Assembly: GCA_016208305.1 (NCBI GenBank)
Contig: JACQYI010000078.1
Span: 248,001 to 312,000 of the forward strand
Reading direction: 5' to 3'
From: Oscillatoriophycideae cyanobacterium NC_groundwater_1537_Pr4_S-0.65um_50_18
GTDB lineage: Bacteria > Cyanobacteriota > Cyanobacteriia > Elainellales > Elainellaceae
Length of the DNA: 64,000 bases
The translations under genes and the position numbers were made by a program. Below the pieces are notes generated by a model. It saw nothing but the letters and a program-made list of their open reading frames with translations. It had not been told where the DNA came from and made no database searches. Shown here piece after piece: positions 17,928 to 26,710 of this stretch (within the stretch, counting starts at the first letter, position 1; every line of letters starts with the position of its first letter).

Positions 17928-17946
17928 AGCCTCGCAGAGCGAGGCT
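17928..17946 (+). terminator. Hairpin after leuA
   Basis: AGCCTCGC (17928-17935) and GCGAGGCT (17939-17946) form an 8-bp stem with a 3-nt AGA loop, 40 bp past the leuA stop, followed by TCTAAACC. A terminator function is plausible but the T-tract is poor. Confidence 0.5.
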
Positions 17947-17998
17947 TCTAAACCTTAATAGGGTTTCTACAAGCAGCAGCGCCACTTTTCTTGGGACG

Positions 17999-18031
17999 AT
18001 TTTGGTGGCGCGCGAAGCGCGCCACCAAAAT
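17999..18031. terminator. Perfect 15-bp hairpin between convergent genes
   Basis: ATTTTGGTGGCGCGC (17999-18013) and GCGCGCCACCAAAAT (18017-18031) are exact complements around a GAA loop. It sits between leuA (plus) and the RHH gene (minus). A/T-rich stem ends give a short U stretch in both directions, so a bidirectional terminator is likely; a dispersed palindrome is the alternative. Confidence 0.55.
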
Positions 18032-18065
18032 CCCCGACCTAACCTCGCTGTTCACAGCTACATGT

Positions 18066-18626
18066 TTAGGGTTCGATGAAGTCGTAAAGGATTTCGCCTG
18101 GTTCATCTTCATCAGAATCACTGGCGTAGGAGGTCGATCGGCTAGAGGCCGGATCGATCGCCTGCTGCAACCGATCCTGAAAGTCATCGGATTCTAGAAA
18201 GCCGACCAAGATCTCATCCGGTTCATCTTCAAATTCCTCTTCAGGCTCGTCTTCAAGCGGCTGTAGCTTATCCTCTGCTGACGTATTGGGCATCTGCCGC
18301 AGGGTTTGTTCGATCGCCACAACTCTAGCCGCCAATGCAGCAGTCTGCATTATCGCCAGGTCGGTCTTCGCCAGCCGATTTTCTAGTCTATGAATTTGGC
18401 TTTGCATTTGCGTCAGTGCCTCCGCCGGGACAGAAGGCTGTTTGTCTAAGGCTGCGGTTTTGTTGAGATCTGGGCTGAGATTCGGGTTGAGATCTGGATT
18501 GAGATATTGAGCGATCGCTTCATACACGACCTGTTCAACACTTTTTCCGGTCTGCTGGGCGAGGGCTTCTAGGGCAGTCTGCCAGGATTGGGGGATGACA
18601 CATTTGATGCGGGGAGGGGTGGTCAT
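18066..18626 (-). CDS. Ribbon-helix-helix-like protein with acidic tail
   Basis: About 186 residues from ATG 18626, 29 bp after the upstream lipocalin gene stop; a longer frame to 18779 would overlap that gene and is not adopted. Residues 5-40 (RIKCVIPQSW... TGKSVEQVVYEAIAQYL) have the beta-helix-helix pattern of RHH/CopG DNA-binding domains. A Pro/Asn-Pro-rich linker, a predicted coiled coil (MQSQIHRLENRLAKTDLAIMQ) and a very acidic C-terminus (DEPEEEFEDEPDE) follow. The 5' leader is a pure pyrimidine tract with no Shine-Dalgarno sequence. Unknown function; a regulator or a coiled-coil adaptor are both possible. Confidence 0.65.
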   Translation of the reverse strand: MTTPPRIKCVIPQSWQTALEALAQQTGKSVEQVVYEAIAQYLNPDLNPNLSPDLNKTAALDKQPSVPAEALTQMQSQIHRLENRLAKTDLAIMQTAALAARVVAIEQTLRQMPNTSAEDKLQPLEDEPEEEFEDEPDEILVGFLESDDFQDRLQQAIDPASSRSTSYASDSDEDEPGEILYDFIEP

Positions 18627-18655
18627 GAGGGAGGAGAGGAGGGAGAGAGGGACGG

Positions 18656-19930
18656 TTAAGGGGTTCTGGCGGAGAGTAGTGTGTCTAGGCGATCGGCGTA
18701 GCCCGTTAGTTCGACATAGCCTTTGCCTTGAATCGGCTGATGCTGTGAGCTGCCCTGAAAAGCGACGGCACCTTCCCAATAGGTTGCGGTTGCAGTATTG
18801 AGTTCTTGATTGGGCATCAAGGGTTTACCCTGAAGCGTCAGGTCGAGTTTGGGAATCGCGATCGTCCATTGTGCTGGATAAATCGCTTTGCTTTGAGGGC
18901 TTTGCCAAGTATCCAAAATTTTGATCTGCCAGTCTTGGGCATTGAGCGGTTGCGTCTCTCCGGTTGCCGTAATGTAGGTTCCCGCAGAGGTGGATTCTGG
19001 GGTACCGTCATCATGGCGTAGCAGGTACAGCATCAGGGCTGAGCCGTTGTCAAACTGCATGGAAAACCAGTCCCATCCAACAGTTCCTGAACTCAGGGAA
19101 CTAGTAGAGTATTCATGGTCTTTCCAGGTTAACCCTGTTACCTCATAATGATTATCGTTGATGGTAATTTTTCCAGTCGTTGGCTGTTGCACAAGCGAGT
19201 AATAGTAGGATGCATTTCCGGGTTCTAAGCCTTTGATGCTAAAGCCACGATCGCCTTGGAGAATAGGCGGCAAACTCTGAGTCACCTGCAAGTCCAGCAC
19301 TATTTCTGCGGTTTGTGCCCGCAACTGCACGACACCGGGCGAAATCTCTGCCGCAGACCAGTCCTCTAGCCAAACTTGGTAAGGTGCTGCCGTTGCCCCC
19401 GCCAGATTGACATTGCCTCGGCTGAAACGCTCATAGGGGTAGAACTGGCGATCGGCAATATCGCTGACCGTCAGATGAGCCGAATAGACTTGACGACTGC
19501 GCCAGTGAGAGGATGGCGTGATCGGCTGCTGATCGGGCGGCATCAGCGCCTGTCGAAAGAAGGTGAGCTGAAAGCCAAATGGACGGCCTGCTGCGGTTTC
19601 CAAGTTGCCCGTGTAGTACCACCATTCGGTTTGGTAGTCTTCATGCGCACCAAAGTCCTGGGGGAATTGCCAGACCTGCGGAGCTGTAGCCTGACGAAAC
19701 GCTGAGGTGCCGATCGGGTTATCGGTGGGGGTTTCCAGCCAAGTCAGTTGGGCGTTGGCGGCATAGGCAGGCGATACAAGTCCGGTTAAGCTGAGGCAGC
19801 CTGCCATCAGAACGGTAAGAAAAACCTGGAGGGGCGATCGTCCCCATTTCCGCCAGTTTCTCAGCTTTGAGGAATCCAGCCTGGGAGAATACAGAGCGTC
19901 AAGGCAGCGCAGAGAAGAGATTTGTAACAT
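18656..19930 (-). CDS. Secreted lipocalin-like (AttH/CrtC-like) protein
   Basis: 424 residues with an N-terminal signal (VFLTVLMAGCLSLTGLVSPAYAANAQ, about residues 36-60). The segment AHEDYQTEWWYYTGNLET and FGFQLTFFRQAL is the hallmark of the AttH/CrtC-like lipocalin family (COG5621, 'predicted secreted hydrolase'), followed by YSAHLTVSDIADRQFY and GWDWFSMQFDNGSALMLYLLR. Such proteins are regularly paired with an ABC-type FtsX permease, as here: the permease stop is 4 bp before this start. A role as a periplasmic partner for lipophilic or peptide substrates is inferred; enzymatic activity is unproven. Confidence 0.82.
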   Translation of the reverse strand: MLQISSLRCLDALYSPRLDSSKLRNWRKWGRSPLQVFLTVLMAGCLSLTGLVSPAYAANAQLTWLETPTDNPIGTSAFRQATAPQVWQFPQDFGAHEDYQTEWWYYTGNLETAAGRPFGFQLTFFRQALMPPDQQPITPSSHWRSRQVYSAHLTVSDIADRQFYPYERFSRGNVNLAGATAAPYQVWLEDWSAAEISPGVVQLRAQTAEIVLDLQVTQSLPPILQGDRGFSIKGLEPGNASYYYSLVQQPTTGKITINDNHYEVTGLTWKDHEYSTSSLSSGTVGWDWFSMQFDNGSALMLYLLRHDDGTPESTSAGTYITATGETQPLNAQDWQIKILDTWQSPQSKAIYPAQWTIAIPKLDLTLQGKPLMPNQELNTATATYWEGAVAFQGSSQHQPIQGKGYVELTGYADRLDTLLSARTP

Positions 19931-19933
19931 GCT

Positions 19934-22546
19934 TTATTCCTGACGGATGGCGGTAGAGATATTCATTCGACCCAGACGGATGGCTGGATATAGCCCTGCC
20001 AGCAGCGCCGCAACAATCGCCACCAGAAAAGCCTGCCAGAAGTATTTGCCCTCTAGCACCATTTGCAGCGTCCAACCAAACGAGCGGACATTAATCACGT
20101 AGATCAAAATCCAGGCCAGCGCAAAGCCCAACGGCATGGCAAATAAACCCGCCATCGTGCCCATCAATCCGGTTTCCAGCAGGGTCATGGCGGCCAACTG
20201 GCGCGGGGTCATCCCCGTCGATCGCAAGATGCCGATCTCGCGTGTCCGTTCGAGCTGGAGGCTCATGAGCGTACTCAGCACCCCAATGAAGGCCACCACA
20301 ACGGCCAGCAGACGCAAAGCGTCCGTGATGGCAAAGGTGCGATCGAAAATCTCCAGCGATCCTTGCCGCAAGCTGCGATTAGACTGCACCGACAAACTTT
20401 GCTTGCCTTTGAACTGCTCGCGGATAGCATCAACAATCTCTTCGACAGACGCATTAGGAGACACAAATAAACCCAAAGAGGCAATGCGATCGTCATGCCA
20501 AAGTGACTCGTAAATATCATTGTCGAGAATGATGGTGCCCTGATCCGAAGAATAGTCATAGAACACTGCCAGCACAGGAAAAGTGCGATCGCCCTCAGGG
20601 GTTTCTAACGTGATGGTTTCAGGGAGATGCTCCAAATCCTCTCGAATAATCAGCGCTTCAGAAATAATTGCGCCCTGTCCTGCATCCATTTCATCCCAGG
20701 GATCGACTCCCAAATCGGCTCGAATCCAGGCATAGGGGCGCTGACCGTGGGACACATCCCCATCGGCAGAGATCAGCTTAGCGGGCTTGTCGCGGGTGAG
20801 GTCGTCAAAGCCTGTAACCCTGACATCGGCATCGTTGTAGGTGACAGCCCGCTCAATGCCGGGAAAGGTACGCAGCGCCTGGGCGATCGCTGGATCGACC
20901 TTACCCAAAACTCGATTAGCCGTGGTGGTGGGAGGCGACACATAAATATCGGCTTGCAGGGTTTGGTCGAGCCACTGCACCACCGTACCGCGAAAAGACC
21001 CGACCATAATCGACACGCCGACAATCACAGAGACAGACACCATCAGGGCCGCGATCGCCACAGAAGTGCGGCTCAGGGATCGCAAAATGTCGCGCGGTGC
21101 CAGTCGTCCCAAGATGCCCAAAGTGCGACCGCCAAGCGGCACAAAGCCTCGCATCGCTAGAGTCATCAGGGGGGGCACCAGCAAGGCTGCGCCCAGCAGG
21201 ATGGCAAACAGGCCAGTAAACGCCGCCACTAGTCCAGAACCCTGCCACCGTAGCAGCAGCACTCCTAGAGCCGTTAAGCCTGCCCAGGCCAGCACCAGTT
21301 TAGGCAATAGCGCCTGGACTTTGCCCTCTAGGGTCGATCGCTGGAGCGTCAGTGTCGGGGGAGTGTTCATCGCCTCCCAGGCAGGTAGCCCTGAAGCCAG
21401 CAGTGCCGAGGCTATGCCAACCACCAGTCCTTTGGCGATCGTGCTGTTGGCTAAAGTCACCTGCTGGACATTAACCACAAAGTAAAAGTCATTAATCGTT
21501 TGGGTGATCAGGCCGACAATGCTGCGCCCTAGCACAATACCCAACCCCACGCCTAAAACTGAGCCGATGACGCTAAACAGAGCCGCCTCGCCCAAAATCA
21601 GCGTCAACAACTGCCCCTGCGTTACGCCCAAGCAGCGCAAAATCCCAAAGATGGGGCGACGCTGAATCACGCTAAAGGTGACGGTGTTGTAGATCAGAAA
21701 CATGCCGACTACCAGCGCCAGTAAGCTCAGAGCCGCCAAATTTAGCTCAAACGCGGCTGTCATTTGCTGCACTGCATTTTTCTGGGCTTCAGCCGTTTCC
21801 AGCTTGAGGTCTGGGGGCAAGAGAGCGGCGATCGCCTCCACTTCTTCTGGCTCTCGCACGATCAGATCAATTTCGCTGAGGCTGCCCACCTGTCCTAGAA
21901 CTTCTTGAGCAGTGGCAATATCGGCAAACAAAAAGTTGCTCAACGCCCGACGGTTGAGCGCATCGCTAGTTTCCAAGACTCCCACCAATTTTGCCGTCCG
22001 CGCCTGTCCGGCAATGTCAAGATGCAGCGCTGCACCGAGGGCAAGGCCATAGCGATCGGCAACCTCTTGAGGCAGCACCAGCGTATCGGGCTGGGTGAGA
22101 AACTGCACAAATCCAGTTCCCTGACTGCCCACCTCCTGGCTCACATCCTGAAAGTAGCTGCGAAACGGGGATTCGGCAAACAAATCGACCCCGACTAACC
22201 GCATCGGCTGATCGCCCAGTTCGCTCACCCGCACATAGCCCTCAACCACAGGAGCCGCCGGAACGCGATCGAACTGGCGCTTGAGTTGGGCATAGACGGC
22301 CTCATCGACTCCGGTGGGGGCGATCGCCACAATTCGGTGGGTTGCCCGTCCGGTGATGGCATCGGTCGAGAGGGAGAAAGCCCGTTGCGCTGAGCCGTTG
22401 GCTAGATCGATCGACACCATCATCGCCACACCTAGAGCAATGCCCAATATACAAAGGGCATACTGCAAAGGACGCTGACGCAATCGTTGCCATGCCAGTC
22501 GCCACAGCGGTCGATTAGACAGAACTGGAATGGGAGATATCAGCAT
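19934..22546 (-). CDS. FtsX-family ABC transporter permease
   Basis: 870 residues, MacB_PCD/FtsX architecture duplicated: TM near residues 28-48 (LQYALCILGIALGVAMMVS), a periplasmic domain, FtsX block 1 (about 265-390, LALVVGMFLIYNTVTFSVIQRR), further TM segments, a second periplasmic domain with LARDILRSLSRTSVAIAAL-type entry, and FtsX block 2 at 745-865 ending PAIRLGRMNISTAIRQE. It works with an ATPase and the secreted lipocalin to move or extract lipid-like substrates. The ATPase gene normally beside it is absent from this window, so it must be encoded elsewhere. The inverted repeat 43 bp upstream may be an operator. Confidence 0.87.
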   Translation of the reverse strand: MLISPIPVLSNRPLWRLAWQRLRQRPLQYALCILGIALGVAMMVSIDLANGSAQRAFSLSTDAITGRATHRIVAIAPTGVDEAVYAQLKRQFDRVPAAPVVEGYVRVSELGDQPMRLVGVDLFAESPFRSYFQDVSQEVGSQGTGFVQFLTQPDTLVLPQEVADRYGLALGAALHLDIAGQARTAKLVGVLETSDALNRRALSNFLFADIATAQEVLGQVGSLSEIDLIVREPEEVEAIAALLPPDLKLETAEAQKNAVQQMTAAFELNLAALSLLALVVGMFLIYNTVTFSVIQRRPIFGILRCLGVTQGQLLTLILGEAALFSVIGSVLGVGLGIVLGRSIVGLITQTINDFYFVVNVQQVTLANSTIAKGLVVGIASALLASGLPAWEAMNTPPTLTLQRSTLEGKVQALLPKLVLAWAGLTALGVLLLRWQGSGLVAAFTGLFAILLGAALLVPPLMTLAMRGFVPLGGRTLGILGRLAPRDILRSLSRTSVAIAALMVSVSVIVGVSIMVGSFRGTVVQWLDQTLQADIYVSPPTTTANRVLGKVDPAIAQALRTFPGIERAVTYNDADVRVTGFDDLTRDKPAKLISADGDVSHGQRPYAWIRADLGVDPWDEMDAGQGAIISEALIIREDLEHLPETITLETPEGDRTFPVLAVFYDYSSDQGTIILDNDIYESLWHDDRIASLGLFVSPNASVEEIVDAIREQFKGKQSLSVQSNRSLRQGSLEIFDRTFAITDALRLLAVVVAFIGVLSTLMSLQLERTREIGILRSTGMTPRQLAAMTLLETGLMGTMAGLFAMPLGFALAWILIYVINVRSFGWTLQMVLEGKYFWQAFLVAIVAALLAGLYPAIRLGRMNISTAIRQE

Positions 22547-22588
22547 TTAATCAAGAGGGTGCTGCAAAAGCAGGGCACTGAAAAACGG

Positions 22589-22607
22589 GTTACAGCCAAA
22601 CTGTAAC
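22589..22607. promoter_or_regulatory. Palindromic operator candidate upstream of the FtsX operon
   Basis: GTTACAG (22589-22595), spacer CCAAA, CTGTAAC (22601-22607): a perfect 7-5-7 palindrome beginning 43 bp upstream of the permease ATG. Its size and symmetry fit a dimeric repressor or activator. Confidence 0.45.
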
Positions 22608-22802
22608 AAAGTATTGCGAATCTTGGAATGCAGTCTAGCGGGATGCCGCCATGCCTGTTTTTACAGCTGTATTCATAGCGAAGCAAGAACATTTTGCGGA
22701 CGCACTCTGCGTACCCACAAAATCTCTTAAGCCCACTGATGAAGGCTATGGAGGCAAGTCATGATATGACTGATGATAAGAAATCGTTCAATCTTGCTCT
22801 AC

Positions 22803-22828
22803 TGGCTCATGGATTTGGCTCATGGATT
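22803..22828. repeat. 13-bp tandem duplication at a small-ORF start
   Basis: TGGCTCATGGATT occurs twice head to tail (22803-22815, 22816-22828). Each copy contains an ATG; only the second is in frame with the 36-codon membrane microprotein. Confidence 0.8.
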
Positions 22829-22932
22829 ACTCTACTGCCGATCGCTCATTGGAGTGGCTGACCGTGGCAGGCTACATTGCCTTTACGGCGTTTATTTTTT
22901 GGCAAGTGCTCACCCGTAGCTCTAAGCCGTGA
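22822..22932 (+). CDS. 36-residue single-pass membrane microprotein
   Basis: ATG at 22822 to TGA at 22932. The protein starts MDYSTADRSLEWL and has one clear hydrophobic span (TVAGYIAFTAFIFWQVLT) and a basic end (RSSKP). It ends 8 bp before the convergent DUF3007 gene. The size and topology fit the small thylakoid subunits of photosynthetic or NDH complexes (PetN, PsbM, NdhP/Q class), and proximity to ndhL is suggestive, but I do not recognise the family. No clear Shine-Dalgarno; a 13-bp duplication covers the start region. Confidence 0.5.
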   Translation: MDYSTADRSLEWLTVAGYIAFTAFIFWQVLTRSSKP

Positions 22933-22940
22933 GCAGCATC

Positions 22941-23261
22941 CTATCCTTCGCCCTTCAGCTTTTGCTTTTCCTGCTCCACCTCAGCCTGGAGCTGCTCTAG
23001 CTGTTCGGGGGTGAGTTCTTCTAAGCGCTTTTGCAGCACCGCATCTTCGTAATCTTTAAGCTGCTGGTTGAGGGTCATATTATGGGTCAAAGCTCTGGTC
23101 AAATAAGTGACGAGCCAAGCCAGCAGCCCTCCCACCAGCAAAACCTGACTCCAAATACCCGCATTGATGTCATCCAGTCCGGCTTGCCTAAAAACCAGGT
23201 AGGCAATTCCACCTGCCGCAAAAATGCCGAACCCAATACCAATTACATCAATTCGCCGCAT
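22941..23261 (-). CDS. DUF3007 membrane protein
   Basis: 106 residues. MRRIDVIGIGFGIFAAGG followed by two membrane spans (about 7-25 and 38-58, WSQVLLVGGLLAWLVTYL) and a charged, Glu/Gln-rich coiled C-terminal tail (LEELTPEQLEQLQAEVEQE). This matches the DUF3007 family of cyanobacteria and plastids. It follows ndhL by 32 bp on the same strand, a gene order conserved in cyanobacteria as I recall it, suggesting a role with thylakoid complexes. Biochemical role unknown. Confidence 0.85.
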   Translation of the reverse strand: MRRIDVIGIGFGIFAAGGIAYLVFRQAGLDDINAGIWSQVLLVGGLLAWLVTYLTRALTHNMTLNQQLKDYEDAVLQKRLEELTPEQLEQLQAEVEQEKQKLKGEG

Positions 23262-23293
23262 ATTCTATCGCTGCATATTCTGGGTGACTTGTT

Positions 23294-23518
23294 CTAAGTG
23301 ACTTGCCGAGGTTGAGGACGCAGGTTAATGAAGGGGCTGAGCAGCAACAGACCGGGAAAGAAAAGAAATACCATGAAATACATCAGCACCCGCTCGACCG
23401 AACTGGCGGTGTACCAGCGCTGCTTGAGGTAAAGGAAGGTGAGGGCTGGCAGAACCAAAAGGTAGGCTCCTCCCAAAGCGACATACATGCCCAGCGTAAT
23501 GATGAGAGACATTTCCAT
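23294..23518 (-). CDS. ndhL: NAD(P)H-quinone oxidoreductase subunit L
   Basis: 74 residues from ATG 23518; the longer frame begins at a TTG and is not adopted. Two or three hydrophobic stretches ([40 protein letters not shown]) and the signature [15 protein letters not shown] identify NdhL, an oxygenic-phototroph-specific subunit of thylakoid NDH-1, needed for cyclic electron flow and CO2 uptake. Probably an operon with the DUF3007 gene downstream. Confidence 0.92.
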   Translation of the reverse strand: MEMSLIITLGMYVALGGAYLLVLPALTFLYLKQRWYTASSVERVLMYFMVFLFFPGLLLLSPFINLRPQPRQVT

Positions 23519-23834
23519 AGGGTTTTTCGGCAACGGTTGCAGTATATGAAGCCTTTACATCTTACCGCTTCTCATGAGACAGAAGGCACCAGGGGGCAGG
23601 AAATCGGTTGGCGATCGTTAAGCAATTTAAAGTAAATTGAGCACTTCTGTTACCCCAGCCACCAAACCTGTGGGTTTGCATTAAGAGAAGTATAGGACTT
23701 CCCTGGGGTCGGCATTGAGGAATCACAATAGTTAAAAGATCGAAAGCTGATCGATCGAAGAGTCCCTTAGACTTGCCTGCAAGTTAAATGCTTGTGACCC
23801 GCGATGGAACGTAACGCCTAACGGAGGGTTGATT
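23519..23834. promoter_or_regulatory. Divergent promoter region of ndhL and the Cys-rich gene
   Basis: 316 bp without a gene. Apart from GGAGG (23823-23827), the ribosome-binding site of the next gene, I see no defined signals. Confidence 0.35.
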
Positions 23835-24740
23835 ATGTTGACTCAGCCAATTCATGAGCCTGCTGATGCAATGCCCCTGCACGATCGCGTCCAGATTGCC
23901 CTGGCGATCGCCGAGCCGCTTTTGCTCAAGACTTTACTGACCGACTGCACCCCCCCGATCGCCCTTCCCCATCAGATTGGCGGCATTAGCAGTCAGATTG
24001 GCATTCCGGTTGAGTCTCGCAAGGCGATCGACGGCATCATTCAGTTTGAGTCGATTCGCTGCACCTTGGCCGACTCTAACGCCGACTGGGAGCAGGGCAT
24101 TTTGGACTATAACCATAGCGTTGGCAATCGCCGGGGCTACCTTGAGCTAAATCGTTGTGCGGCTGAGCTGAGTACGTTGGGGCAAATGGTGAGTTTGTCT
24201 CAGGCGATCGCACTGCTGGCTCAGGCAGAGTTTTCGCCCGAACAGGTTCATGCCATTTTGAATTTGCCTCAAGATGCCTGGTATAAGTCGGGGTGGTTTA
24301 CGCTAGATGCCAGCGGCAGTTTCACGATTCCTTTTCAGCGGCTCATCCGCACCCGCCACTATGCCAACGGCACTTTGACGATCCAGTACAAGGACTTTTT
24401 TACAGAAGAGCAGCCCCCCTGTTTTAAGAGCCAAGATCGACAGGTGCTGGTGGAAATCGGCACTGAAACGCATAGTTTCCGCAAGACGCTAGAGAAAATT
24501 AACTACGCGAGGCAGCGGTTGGGCATTGCCGAGGCGCTGCTGATTTGTAGCCAGATTTCTGACCTAGAAGCTCAAGGCTACATGAGCCAAGGCATTAGCA
24601 TCTATGCCACCCATGAGGTGGTATTGCCAACCCACGCCAACTGCCAGAACTGCGCTACCGAGTGCTGCCCCATGCAGGGAAACCCAGACTCACCCGTCAC
24701 CCAATGCCAGCGCTTTTGTCTAGAAACCGAACTTCAGTAG
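23835..24740 (+). CDS. Conserved-looking protein of unknown function with C-terminal Cys cluster
   Basis: 301 residues from ATG 23835, which has GGAGG 7 bp upstream; a TTG two codons earlier is unlikely. I do not recognise the family. The mostly helical N-terminal half has LHDRVQIALAIAEPLLLKTLL and LSQAIALLAQAEFSPEQVHAIL; the middle (FTLDASGSFTIPFQRLIRTRHY) looks beta-rich. The C-terminus holds CQNCATECCP and then CQRFC: six Cys in about 30 residues, a spacing that could hold zinc or an Fe-S cluster. No signal peptide or membrane span. It precedes a P-loop kinase by 65 bp. Confidence 0.7.
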   Translation: MLTQPIHEPADAMPLHDRVQIALAIAEPLLLKTLLTDCTPPIALPHQIGGISSQIGIPVESRKAIDGIIQFESIRCTLADSNADWEQGILDYNHSVGNRRGYLELNRCAAELSTLGQMVSLSQAIALLAQAEFSPEQVHAILNLPQDAWYKSGWFTLDASGSFTIPFQRLIRTRHYANGTLTIQYKDFFTEEQPPCFKSQDRQVLVEIGTETHSFRKTLEKINYARQRLGIAEALLICSQISDLEAQGYMSQGISIYATHEVVLPTHANCQNCATECCPMQGNPDSPVTQCQRFCLETELQ

Positions 24741-24805
24741 ATCAAAAGATCAAAAATTAGTTGTTTGTCCAGATAAAAGTGAGCGGCGACAGAGAGTTTG
24801 AGCAT

Positions 24806-25342
24806 ATGGGTTTGAGTCAGCGAATACATGTCGTCGGCACGAGCGGTTCGGGCAAAACGACCTTTGCTCAGCAAATTGCGGCACAGCTTCAGATCCAGCA
24901 TGTGGAAATGGATGCACTGCATTGGGATGCCAACTGGACGAATGTGTCTACAGAGGTGTTTCGGGAGCGACTGGAGAAAGCCTTGACAGGCGATCGCTGG
25001 GTGATCGACGGCAACTATAGCCGTGTGCGTGACCTAGTGTGGAGTCGTACCGATACGGTCGTTTGGCTCAATTATCCGTTTTGGCTAGTGTTTGGCCGCA
25101 TTGTCCGACGAACGCTATGGCGCGGCGTAACCCGACAAGAACTCTGGAATGGCAATCGGGAGAGTTTGGGCAATGTCTTCAGCAAAGATTCGATGATTTT
25201 GTGGATGCTGAAGACCTATGACAAGAAGCGGCGACAGTACCCCATATGGTTCCAACAGCCAGAAGCGGCGCATTTGCAGGTAGTGGAATTGCGATCGCCC
25301 CAAGAGGCCAAGGCTTGGCTGAAAAGTCAAAATGCGCCTTGA
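24806..25342 (+). CDS. P-loop kinase, adenylate-kinase/topology-modulation-like
   Basis: 178 residues from ATG 24806 (MGLSQRIHVVG), with GAGAG upstream; an in-frame TTG at 24761 would add 15 residues. Walker A GTSGSGKTT lies near residues 12-20. EMDALHWDANWT, WVIDGNYSRVRDLVW, DTVVWLNYPF and GRIVRRTLWR are the signature of the FlaR-like 'DNA topology modulation' kinases, adenylate-kinase-fold proteins of uncertain substrate. A 10-bp hairpin at 25383-25408 follows. Probably co-transcribed with the Cys-rich gene. Confidence 0.8.
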   Translation: MGLSQRIHVVGTSGSGKTTFAQQIAAQLQIQHVEMDALHWDANWTNVSTEVFRERLEKALTGDRWVIDGNYSRVRDLVWSRTDTVVWLNYPFWLVFGRIVRRTLWRGVTRQELWNGNRESLGNVFSKDSMILWMLKTYDKKRRQYPIWFQQPEAAHLQVVELRSPQEAKAWLKSQNAP

Positions 25343-25382
25343 ATTGAGGAGAAGGTTCTTCACAACAATAACCCTTAGAATA

Positions 25383-25408
25383 AACGCGATCGCTCACTCG
25401 ATCGCGTT
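25383..25408 (+). terminator. Hairpin built from two HIP1-type sites
   Basis: AACGCGATCG (25383-25392) and CGATCGCGTT (25399-25408) pair perfectly around CTCACT, 40 bp past the kinase stop. No T-tract follows. Confidence 0.45.
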
Positions 25409-25575
25409 AGATCGAGGGATGAATACAAGTATTGAAATAGCTGAAAGCCTTGCTCTTCATGAGTTCATTCATGCAATAATGCCGGGAGAGTGTTCAAGAT
25501 AGAGGTGGTGATGTTCTCAACAAGGACACACTCTAGACCTATATCAGCACTACATAGGATTTCAGAGGAGTTTTC

Positions 25576-25971
25576 ATGCTTCAAGGCAAGATAGTGCGTG
25601 TTGCTCGCCCAACCGATCAATTAGATCAGGTCGTCAGATTTTATACAGACGGCTTAGGATTTCAAATTCTGTACCGTTTTGAGAATCACGACGGATTTGA
25701 TGGTGTCATGATTGGCATCCCTGGAGAGACTTATCACTTTGAGTTCACGCATCATCAAGGACACTTTGTAGGTCGTGCTCCAACACAAGATAATCTAATT
25801 GTTTTTTACCTTCCAGATCCACAAGAGTGGCAACGTGCGGTTGATCAAATGAAAGCGATCGGATATGAACCCGTAGAATCCTACAATCCCTATTGGGACA
25901 GGAGCGGAGTAACATTTGAAGATCCAGATGGATACCGTGTAGTTTTACAAAACACCCCTTGGGAAACATGA
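25576..25971 (+). CDS. VOC (glyoxalase/bleomycin-resistance) family protein
   Basis: 131 residues with two beta-alpha-beta-beta-beta modules: VRVARPTDQLDQVVRFYTDGLGF and YHFEFTHH, then IVFYLPDPQEWQRAVDQM and GVTFEDPDGYRVVLQN. VOC proteins bind a divalent metal with His/Glu on paired strands. The first-strand His is replaced here by Arg, so it may be a non-catalytic or binding member. Start ATG 25576 with GAGGAG at 25566-25571. An inverted repeat GAGTGT/ACACTC lies about 50-80 bp upstream. Monocistronic. Confidence 0.85.
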   Translation: MLQGKIVRVARPTDQLDQVVRFYTDGLGFQILYRFENHDGFDGVMIGIPGETYHFEFTHHQGHFVGRAPTQDNLIVFYLPDPQEWQRAVDQMKAIGYEPVESYNPYWDRSGVTFEDPDGYRVVLQNTPWET

Positions 25972-26710
25972 GTCCTTAGAGGTTTCAATGCCCTCTGTCG
26001 CAATCACAAAATCTATTCTCTTTAGCCTAGTAGCGATCGCAGGCGTTGATGATCTACAGATTCTGGGGCTAGTGGTTAGTCAAGTAATAGTTGCCGGTAA
26101 TTCTGGGGTCTAAGGTTCTGGGCATTTGCGGAAAGACGGTGGGGCTGAAATTGGCCTCTGCTTTTCTACTGCTTGCGTAACCTGCCCATTGCTCATTAAC
26201 TCCCTATTAGAGTAAGAGATCGGGTAAGAAATCTATAATTGCCTTGCCATTATCATCAAGAGTTGAAAAACTTTTCTGTGAAAATTTGGGTAAAACAGGC
26301 TTAATTTCAGGAGAGGCAGTAACGTATCTAGAAGGACATTTCAGACTCTAAGATGATTCTGAAATGATGTTGAAAAATACGCAGAGAAACAGATGTACGC
26401 CAAATTTCTCAAAGTCCTCCAAAAGGGGAGAATCGAGGGGCTACCAAAGTTGCAAGCACTCAACCAAGCCTATATTCAGCAACGCCGGAATTAAGACGAT
26501 CAACTGTGCAGAGTGACAAATCTACCCAATTAATGGGAATACTACTTTACACAGAGCTAGCCCTAAAAGGCAATAATCATCGGGCTTATGACATTTTTGA
26601 GGGTGCGCAGAGCTTGTCCATGAAAATGTCCCTCTCCTAATCGCTGTGAATACAGCTCACTCCCCACAGATAGTTGAGTAAACAGGTTGTTAAGTAAGTA
26701 ATTCACTCAT
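25972..26710. pseudogene. Long intergenic stretch with short frame remnants
   Basis: 739 bp without a convincing gene. Two short frames look protein-like: one from an ATG at 26393 (MYAKFLKVLQKGR... ending IQQRRN, 33 codons) and one near 26533 (MGILLYTELALKGNN, ending SMKMSLS). They are in different frames and may be fragments of a decayed gene. No family recognised. Confidence 0.25.
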
